From Pseudomonadota bacterium (lineage in GTDB: Bacteria > Pseudomonadota > Alphaproteobacteria > Rhizobiales > Hyphomicrobiaceae): DNA of 11,477 nt. This document shows, piece by piece, positions 6,507 to 11,477 of the stretch (the first letter of the stretch is position 1; the number at the start of each line of letters is the position of its first letter). A model generated the notes under the pieces. The model was not told where the DNA came from, searched no databases, and saw only the letters and a program-made list of their open reading frames with translations. The DNA lies in NCBI GenBank assembly GCA_021816505.1, contig JAKAXS010000045.1:1-11477 (forward strand), given 5' to 3'. Position numbers and translations under genes: made by a program.

Positions 6507-8327
6507 AAGCATTCTAGATTTGTCGACGTCGGCCTGGGCCTGCTCGCGAGCCTCATGTTGGCCACTGCCACCTATGCCGCCGATAAGGAGCCATCGCCGG
6601 CAGAGCGAGCTCTGAAGACCGCCATCAGCAAGCTGGACAGCCAGCTTCCGCTTAACTCGGCCGATCACACCGCCCTCAAGAAGGCCGCGCTCGCCCGTAA
6701 GATCGAGCAACTGCGCGTCTGCGGCGATCCCGGCAACATGCCCTTGTCGGACGTCAATCGCGCCGGCTTCGGCAACAAGATCATCGAAATGGTCGCGAAG
6801 GAAATGGGCACCGAAGTGTCCTACTTCTGGCGCCCGTACCTGGAGCGCGGGATCACGCGCCAGACGTTTGAAGTCAACGAATGCGACGTGCTTCTCGACA
6901 TGCCCGTCGGCTTCGATCGCATCCTGACGACGACGCCTCTGTACAAGACCACGTACGTCCTGGCCTGGCGCAGCGACCGCGACATCGACATCGACAATCT
7001 CGACGACCCCAAGCTCCACGACTACAAGATCGGCGTGTTCCAGACATCAGGTCTGCGCACCGCGTTGACCAAGCGCGGCATCATCAAGAACGTGTCGCTT
7101 CATGTCTTGAGCCATAACGCCGACCTGAAGCCGGAGAACCAGCCCTACCAGCAGGTGCGCAAGGTGCTCGACGGTCAGCTCGACATCGCCGGCATCTGGG
7201 GGCCGTTTGCCGGCTGGCAGAAGTCGCTGGGCGAACCGCTCACCATCAAGCCGGTCAACATGTGGGAAGACGAGATCCCGCAGGAGTTCGAGATCGCCAT
7301 CGGCTTGCGCAACATCGACTGGATCTTGAAGTACAAGTTCGATCTGGCTTTGGAAGCACGCAAAACCGACATCGAAAAAGTTCTGCGCGATTTCGGCGTT
7401 CCGCTCGTGCAGTGCTCGAAGTGCGTGGTGCAGGGCGACCTGCCGCAACACGGCATTTACACCATCCCCTTGCAGGAAAGCGCCGGCCAGCGCACAGGCC
7501 CAGCACCCCCTATAGCCGCCGATCAACTCGTCACGCAGGAGCGCGTCGAGAACTGGCTGGCCGATGGCGCCGACGTGGACAGCGAGCTTGCCAACGCGGT
7601 GCTGGCGTCGGATATCGCCCGCATTAAATTTCTGCTGACGAAGGGAGCCGATCTCAACAAGCGCGACAATCAGGGCTACACCGCCCTGCAAAGCGCGGCG
7701 CGTCAACGCAAAGCGTCGCTGATACCCGATCTCATCGCGCTCAAGGCAGACCCGAACGCGACCGACGCGGACGGTTACACCGCTCTGCATCACGCCGTGT
7801 TGCGCAACACGCCCGATACGGTAAAGGCGCTGCTGCAGAGCGGTGCCGACGGCAATCTCCGGACGGCGAACGGCTATACGCCGCTGGCGATGGCCATCCT
7901 GGAAGACCACTACAAGTCGGCGACCGCTTTGATCGAGAACGGGGTCGCCGTCAACGAAACCGTTGGCGATGCGAAGATGACGCCGCTGATGCTCGCGTCC
8001 GGCAAGGAGGGTAACAAGCTCCATCTGGGCGCCGGCAAGCAGCGCATCGAGAAATGGAACCCGAAAGACCCCGGCATCCTTGATATCGCGCGCGCCTTGA
8101 TCGACAAGGGCGCCAACGTCAACGCCGTCAGCGAAACGGGCGTCACGGCGTTGATCCTTGCGGCGTCCCATAACAACGCGCCGATCGTTGGTTTGCTGAC
8201 ACAGGCCGGCGCCGACGTGAATGCGAAGACCAAGGACGGCAAGACGGCTGCCGATCTGGCCCGTCAGAACGGCAACGACGCCGTCGTCAGCCTGCTCAAG
8301 CTTCTCGAACAAGCGGGCCCCAACTGA
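6504..8327 (+). CDS. xoxJ: XoxJ-like periplasmic binding protein fused to ankyrin repeats
   Basis: With the GTG start the product is 607 residues: signal peptide 1-25 (cleavage after TYA), a family-3 solute-binding-like domain about 70-310, then ankyrin repeats about 355-600. The first domain reads as the MxaJ/XoxJ group (quinoprotein dehydrogenase-associated putative ABC substrate-binding protein): LRVCGDPGNMPLS near residue 70, ECDVLLDMPVGFDR near 127, GVFQTSGLRTAL, GQLDIAGIWGPFAGW. XoxJ is thought to help activate or mature XoxF and is not treated as a transporter component. Cysteines are at 73, 127, 304 and 307; the last two form CSKC. Ankyrin signature loops (G-Y/V-T-A/P-L) recur at Gly391, Gly424, Gly457, about residue 491, Gly546 and Gly579, mostly 33 residues apart. 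One unit carries an insert of about 20 residues. Usual MxaJ/XoxJ proteins end near residue 300, so the second half is an addition, possibly a docking surface for XoxF or XoxG. The stop overlaps the next start (TGATG). Confidence 0.85.
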   Translation: MKHSRFVDVGLGLLASLMLATATYAADKEPSPAERALKTAISKLDSQLPLNSADHTALKKAALARKIEQLRVCGDPGNMPLSDVNRAGFGNKIIEMVAKEMGTEVSYFWRPYLERGITRQTFEVNECDVLLDMPVGFDRILTTTPLYKTTYVLAWRSDRDIDIDNLDDPKLHDYKIGVFQTSGLRTALTKRGIIKNVSLHVLSHNADLKPENQPYQQVRKVLDGQLDIAGIWGPFAGWQKSLGEPLTIKPVNMWEDEIPQEFEIAIGLRNIDWILKYKFDLALEARKTDIEKVLRDFGVPLVQCSKCVVQGDLPQHGIYTIPLQESAGQRTGPAPPIAADQLVTQERVENWLADGADVDSELANAVLASDIARIKFLLTKGADLNKRDNQGYTALQSAARQRKASLIPDLIALKADPNATDADGYTALHHAVLRNTPDTVKALLQSGADGNLRTANGYTPLAMAILEDHYKSATALIENGVAVNETVGDAKMTPLMLASGKEGNKLHLGAGKQRIEKWNPKDPGILDIARALIDKGANVNAVSETGVTALILAASHNNAPIVGLLTQAGADVNAKTKDGKTAADLARQNGNDAVVSLLKLLEQAGPN

Positions 8328-8674
8328 TGAAGAGCTTTGCCGCCACGCCCCTGATCGCCGCCTGTCTCGTCTTGGTTCCCGCGCCGTGTCGTGCCGCGGG
8401 ACCGGAAGCGCTGGCGGCCACGCGCGAGGACGGCATCTGGAAATCCGCCACGCCGCGTCATGGGATGAAGGGCGAGTTCGAGAATCACGATCCCATCGGC
8501 CTGGCGGCCGGCGCTGCGATCAAGACCGACTGTTCGATGAACTGGGTCGATCCCGACGATCACAAGCTCTACTGCTTCAACAGCGCGACCGCCGTCGAGT
8601 ATTTCCGGCGCTGGCCAAAATCGAACATCCGGCGCGCGCGAGCGTCATGGGAGGCCATGCGGCCGACGCAGTAG
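8327..8674 (+). CDS. Small secreted protein of unknown function in the xox operon
   Basis: The ATG overlaps the xoxJ stop codon by one base, so translation is probably coupled. The product is 115 residues with a signal peptide of about 23 (cleavage after CRA). The mature part of about 92 residues has two cysteines (Cys69 and Cys83) in a stretch reading TDCSMNWVDPDDHKLYCFNS, followed by VEYFRRWPKSNIRRARASW. The layout of a DP motif, then K-x-Y-C-F, then Phe/Pro/Ala spacing loosely resembles a YHS-type metal or copper domain, but I cannot confirm that. I do not recognise it as a named gene. Position between the XoxF helper and the XoxG cytochrome suggests a role in maturing or coupling that pair in the periplasm. 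The coding call is strong, the function open. Confidence 0.8.
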   Translation: MKSFAATPLIAACLVLVPAPCRAAGPEALAATREDGIWKSATPRHGMKGEFENHDPIGLAAGAAIKTDCSMNWVDPDDHKLYCFNSATAVEYFRRWPKSNIRRARASWEAMRPTQ

Positions 8675-8780
8675 CGGCAGCGAGTGACGGGAAGAAATCG
8701 CACGAACTGAGGGAATGCCTGACATCGACTTTAGGGCTCCAGTCCCCCTTTCGTTAGGCACCACTCACGTATGCAAATCG

Positions 8781-8798
8781 GGAAGGATGAGACGCGTG
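8781..8798 (+). promoter_or_regulatory. Ribosome binding site that decides the xoxG start
   Basis: GGAAGGA (8781-8787) lies 8 bases before GTG 8796. The ATG at 8787 overlaps this site and the ATG at 8715 has only an abutting GAGGGA, so neither is well placed. Starting at 8796 gives a standard signal peptide. Confidence 0.6.
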
Positions 8799-9416
8799 TA
8801 CAAGAAAAAGACAAGTGACGTCGTGGCGTTCACATTGTTCGCAGCCCTCGCCAGCGCTGGCGGCATCAGCGCGTTGCAGGCCGCGGACGAGCCGAAGGCC
8901 GACGCACCTGCTGCCGCAGCCCCAGCAGCGGGCGGCGAAACCAAAGCTCCCGATGCCGGCGCGGCGGCGCCCGCTGCAACGGGAGACAAAGCGGCGGCAC
9001 CAGCCGCGGCGCCTGCCGGCGGCACCATGACGACGGCCGAACGCGTCAAGGCTGCCGAAAAGGGCACGTTGAAGAATCCCTACACCGGCAATGCAGCGGC
9101 TGCTGAGGAAGGCAAGAAGCTTTACCTCGCCAACAGCTGCAACGGCTGTCACGGCGGTGGCGGCGGCGGCGGCATGTGCCCGCCGCTCACCAACCAGATC
9201 TGGGTCTACGGCAGCGACGACGACACGATCTTCCGCTTGATCACCCTGGGCTCGAAAGAGCTGCAGGCAGCCGGCTACAAGCGCAAGGGCAGCGAAAACG
9301 TCGTCGGCCCGATGCCGCCGTATCAGGACATCATCACCAAGGAAGACGATCTCTGGAAGATCATCGCCTGGATGCGCACGCTGTGGACCCACGGCGACGC
9401 CCGCAAGAACTGGTGA
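8796..9416 (+). CDS. xoxG: XoxG-like cytochrome c, electron acceptor of XoxF
   Basis: From GTG 8796 the product is 206 residues: signal peptide of about 29 (cleavage after LQA), an Ala/Pro/Gly/Lys-rich linker of about 55 residues, then one cytochrome c domain (about 90-206). The haem site is CNGCH at 115-119. The likely axial methionine is Met173 in GPMPPY. The C-terminal helix is DLWKIIAWMRTL. A run of seven glycines (120-126) follows the haem histidine, then Met127-Cys128-Pro-Pro. Cys128 is the only other cysteine in the mature protein. The domain matches the methanol-metabolism-related c-type cytochromes encoded beside xoxF, which accept electrons from the reduced quinoprotein. The linker is low-complexity and could tether or space the haem domain. 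A 121-base gap upstream leaves room for its own promoter, though none is evident. Family call is strong. Confidence 0.88.
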   Translation: MYKKKTSDVVAFTLFAALASAGGISALQAADEPKADAPAAAAPAAGGETKAPDAGAAAPAATGDKAAAPAAAPAGGTMTTAERVKAAEKGTLKNPYTGNAAAAEEGKKLYLANSCNGCHGGGGGGGMCPPLTNQIWVYGSDDDTIFRLITLGSKELQAAGYKRKGSENVVGPMPPYQDIITKEDDLWKIIAWMRTLWTHGDARKNW

Positions 9417-9425
9417 CGTAACGAT

Positions 9426-9453
9426 CGCCGGCCGTCACGTCAGGCGGCCGGCG
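9426..9453 (+). terminator. Stem-loop after xoxG (possible terminator)
   Basis: CGCCGGCCG (9426-9434) pairs perfectly with CGGCCGGCG (9445-9453). One G-T and one C-G pair can extend it inward, leaving a 6-base loop. It starts 10 bases after the xoxG stop. No T run follows, so it may be a weak terminator or an mRNA-end stabiliser. Confidence 0.5.
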
Positions 9454-9469
9454 CCTTCGCTCTTGTAAA

Positions 9470-10795
9470 GTGCAACCGATCGACCGAACCCGGACACCCA
9501 TCGTGAGCGTGCTGAATTCGAAAGTGACCATCCTTCGGCGCGGCTGCGGCCGGTACATCGCGGCGCTTGTCTGCATGTCGGCCATTGCAGTTGAAGCCGC
9601 CGCCAATCCGGAGGCCGCGGCCGAGCAGCCCGCACCACCCGCCGCCGCGTCCGAGCTGCCTGCGATTTCGGTGGAGATCAACTACGTCACGAAGCAATAC
9701 GCCGAGCCGCCGCCGCTATCGCTGCTCGACAAGGTCCTGACCGACGAAGGCGTGCAAGGCGCCCGCGTCGCGCTCAAGGAAAACAACATGACGGGGCGGC
9801 TCCTCAACCATACCTATACGCTGAAGGAGACGATCGTACCGGCGAAGGACGACATCGTCGGCCCGATGAAGGAGCTGCTCGCCGCGGGTCAGCGCTTCTT
9901 CCTGGCGAACCTGGAGCAGGCCGACCTGCTTGCCGTCGCCGATTTGCCCGAGGCCCGCGACGCGTTGATCTTCAACGTGCGTGCCAGCGATGACGAACTG
10001 CGCGGCGCCAACTGCCGGCCCAACCTGTTTCACATCATGCCGAGCTACGCGATGCGCGCGGACGCGCTCGCTCAGTATCTGCTCTGGAAGAAGTGGCGCC
10101 AATGGTTCCTGATCGTGGGTCAGAAGCCGGAGGATCTCGCCTATGCCGCGGCGATCAAGCGCGCGGCTTCGCGCTACGGCGCCAAGATCGTCGAAGAGCG
10201 CGTGTACAAGTTCGACGCGGGCTCGCGCCGCACCGATAGCGGCCACCAGCAGATCCAGACGCAAATGCCCATGCTGACGCAAGGCGTGCCGCAGCACGAC
10301 GTCGTTTTCGTCGCGGACATGAGCGAGACGTTCGGAGACTACCTCCAGTATCGCACCAGCGTGCCGCGGCCGGTCGTGGGTTCGCATGGGCTGCAGGCGC
10401 TGGCCTGGCATCGCTCGTTCGAGCAGTATGCCGGCACGCAGATGCAGAACCGCTTCGAGCGCGCCGCCAACCGCAGCATGACGGAGCGGGATTACGCCGC
10501 CTGGCTCGGCATGCGCGCCTTCGGCGAGGCCGTCACCCGCACCAGCAAGTCCGACGTAGCCGGCGTGCGCGCCTACATGATGTCGAAGGAGTTCGGCGTC
10601 GCCGGGTTCAAAGGGCAGGGCATGACGTTCCGCACGTGGGATCATCAGATGCGCCAGCCCGTGTTGCTCTCGGGCGCGCGGGCGCTGGTCTCCATCTCGC
10701 CGCAGGACGGCTTCCTGCACCAGAAATTCCTCACCGATACGCTGGGCTACGACGAGCCGGAAACCCAGTGCCGCATGACGAAGAAACCCAACTAA
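9470..10795 (+). CDS. Periplasmic binding protein of PQQ-alcohol-dehydrogenase-associated ABC system
   Basis: The longest reading, from GTG 9470, is 441 residues. GTG at 9503, 9509 or 9524 would shorten the n-region before the hydrophobic core (YIAALVCMSAIAVEAAA). None has a clear ribosome binding site, so the start is uncertain. An Ala/Pro-rich stretch is followed by a type-I periplasmic-binding fold (about 65-430): EINYVTKQY near the mature start, GARVALKENN, GPMKELLAAGQRFFLANLE, and KKWRQWFLIVG before the second lobe. Cysteines at 182 and 434 could pair. The sequence fits the family annotated as the substrate-binding protein of an ABC transporter linked to PQQ-dependent alcohol dehydrogenases, whose ATPase and permease genes normally lie nearby; here they would be beyond the right edge. 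The substrate is unproven. Related lut genes of Methylorubrum act in lanthanide uptake, making metal or metal-chelate transport an attractive inference. The next gene follows after 24 bases. Confidence 0.8.
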   Translation: MQPIDRTRTPIVSVLNSKVTILRRGCGRYIAALVCMSAIAVEAAANPEAAAEQPAPPAAASELPAISVEINYVTKQYAEPPPLSLLDKVLTDEGVQGARVALKENNMTGRLLNHTYTLKETIVPAKDDIVGPMKELLAAGQRFFLANLEQADLLAVADLPEARDALIFNVRASDDELRGANCRPNLFHIMPSYAMRADALAQYLLWKKWRQWFLIVGQKPEDLAYAAAIKRAASRYGAKIVEERVYKFDAGSRRTDSGHQQIQTQMPMLTQGVPQHDVVFVADMSETFGDYLQYRTSVPRPVVGSHGLQALAWHRSFEQYAGTQMQNRFERAANRSMTERDYAAWLGMRAFGEAVTRTSKSDVAGVRAYMMSKEFGVAGFKGQGMTFRTWDHQMRQPVLLSGARALVSISPQDGFLHQKFLTDTLGYDEPETQCRMTKKPN

Positions 10796-10819
10796 CCGCT
10801 AGCGCGAGATCGAAACCGC

Positions 10820-11477
10820 ATGCTTCGTAAGACGACCTTCGTTCCACTGGCCGCACTTCTCATGTCGGCGGCGCCGGTAAGCGCGGCTACCATTTTCGTT
10901 TCCAACGAAAAGGACAACACCGTCACCGTCATCGACTCGGAGACGCTGAAGGTCATCAAGACGATCGAGACCGGCGCCCGGCCGCGCGGCATGATCATGA
11001 CGCCGGACTTCAAGGAGCTGATCGTCTGTGCCGGCGACGACAATCGCCTCGACATCATCGACACCGAAACGCTGGAGGTCGTGCGGACCCTGGACTCCGG
11101 CCCCGATCCCGAGCTTCTCGATATCGACAGCAAGGGCGAACGTATCTACGTCGCCAATGAAGACGACGGCATGGTCACCGTGCTGCAGAAGTCCGACGGC
11201 AAGGTGCTGGCGGAGATCACGGTCGGCGTCGAGCCGGAAGGCATGGCCGTCAGCCACGACGACCGCTTCACCGTCGCCACGTCCGAGGCGACCAGCATGG
11301 CGCACATCATCGACAATGCCACGCTTAAGGTGACCGCCAACATCCTCGTCGACAGCCGGCCGCGCGTGGCCGAGTTCACGCCCGACGGCAAGACCGTGTG
11401 GGTCACCTCCGAGATCGGCGGCACTGTCGCGGTCATCGACGGCAACACCCACAAGATCGTCAAGAAGTTCGAGATCG
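10820..11477 (+). CDS. YVTN-type beta-propeller periplasmic protein (partial, runs off the window)
   Basis: An open frame from ATG 10820 continues past the end; about 219 residues are visible. The signal peptide is residues 1-22 (cleavage after VSA). It is followed by at least five repeats of about 42 residues of the form x-I-F/Y-V-x-N/S-E, then V-x-V-I-D-x-x-T, then G-x-x-P-x-G/E. These are typical YVTN/NHL-like propeller blades. This matches the PQQ-dependent catabolism-associated beta-propeller proteins usually encoded beside the binding protein described just upstream. It starts 24 bases after that gene's stop, so they are very likely co-transcribed. Its biochemical role is unknown; a scaffold or ligand-binding partner of the ABC system is inference. 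Confidence 0.85.
   Translation, partial: MLRKTTFVPLAALLMSAAPVSAATIFVSNEKDNTVTVIDSETLKVIKTIETGARPRGMIMTPDFKELIVCAGDDNRLDIIDTETLEVVRTLDSGPDPELLDIDSKGERIYVANEDDGMVTVLQKSDGKVLAEITVGVEPEGMAVSHDDRFTVATSEATSMAHIIDNATLKVTANILVDSRPRVAEFTPDGKTVWVTSEIGGTVAVIDGNTHKIVKKFEI

Noticed and set aside
7413..7424. CSKC in the XoxJ-like protein as a haem-binding site
   Set aside because: The residue after the second cysteine is Val, not the His that a c-type haem site requires.
8327..8400. Possible lipobox (IAAC, residues 10-13) in the 115-residue protein
   Set aside because: The hydrophobic core continues past that cysteine and a standard signal peptidase I site (CRA) follows, so a lipoprotein is less likely.
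8716..8760. TGCCTGAC/GTTAGGCA stem in the gap before xoxG
   Set aside because: Eight pairs with one G-T across a 29-base loop; too weak alone to call a regulatory element.
8715..8795. Longer N-terminus for XoxG from ATG 8715 or 8787
   Set aside because: Ribosome-binding spacing is wrong for both, and the 8715 start puts 27 extra residues before the signal peptide.

Overview
This is a high-GC stretch that reads like an alphaproteobacterial methylotroph, most likely a Hyphomicrobium-type member of the Hyphomicrobiales/Rhizobiales. That placement is inferred from gene content and codon bias, not from a marker gene. All convincing genes lie on the + strand. I see no tRNA, rRNA, transposase, CRISPR array or phage gene.

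Region 1 (142-3834) is one large inner-membrane-anchored AsmA/YhdP-type envelope protein. Its transcript appears to end at an intrinsic terminator (3948-4002). It is probably functionally separate from what follows.

Region 2 (3835-4451) is a 617-base gap without a convincing gene. After the terminator comes a cluster of short repeats (4026-4095) that could be an operator. From about 4136 up to the ribosome binding site of the next gene, the + strand can fold into a nearly uninterrupted series of hairpins. One has a GNRA tetraloop, and the last abuts the Shine-Dalgarno sequence. I read this as a candidate cis-acting RNA leader; it is the most unusual non-coding feature here.

Region 3 (4452-11477, running off the right edge) is a periplasmic methanol-oxidation locus. 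It begins with a lanthanide-type PQQ methanol dehydrogenase (XoxF, with the diagnostic Asp-Tyr-Asp motif). Next is an XoxJ-like periplasmic binding protein with an unusual C-terminal ankyrin-repeat domain. A 115-residue secreted protein of unknown function overlaps its stop codon. Then come an XoxG-like cytochrome c and a periplasmic binding protein of the PQQ-alcohol-dehydrogenase-associated ABC type. Last is the first part of a YVTN beta-propeller protein. Every one of these has an apparent export signal.

The expected working picture has XoxF oxidising methanol in the periplasm and passing electrons from PQQH2 to the XoxG cytochrome. XoxJ would assist XoxF activation, and the ABC-type binding protein plus beta-propeller would serve uptake or maintenance of a cofactor. 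Strong hairpins after xoxF and after xoxG suggest that the single gene order yields different amounts of each message. No mxaI-like small subunit is present, as expected for an Xox system.
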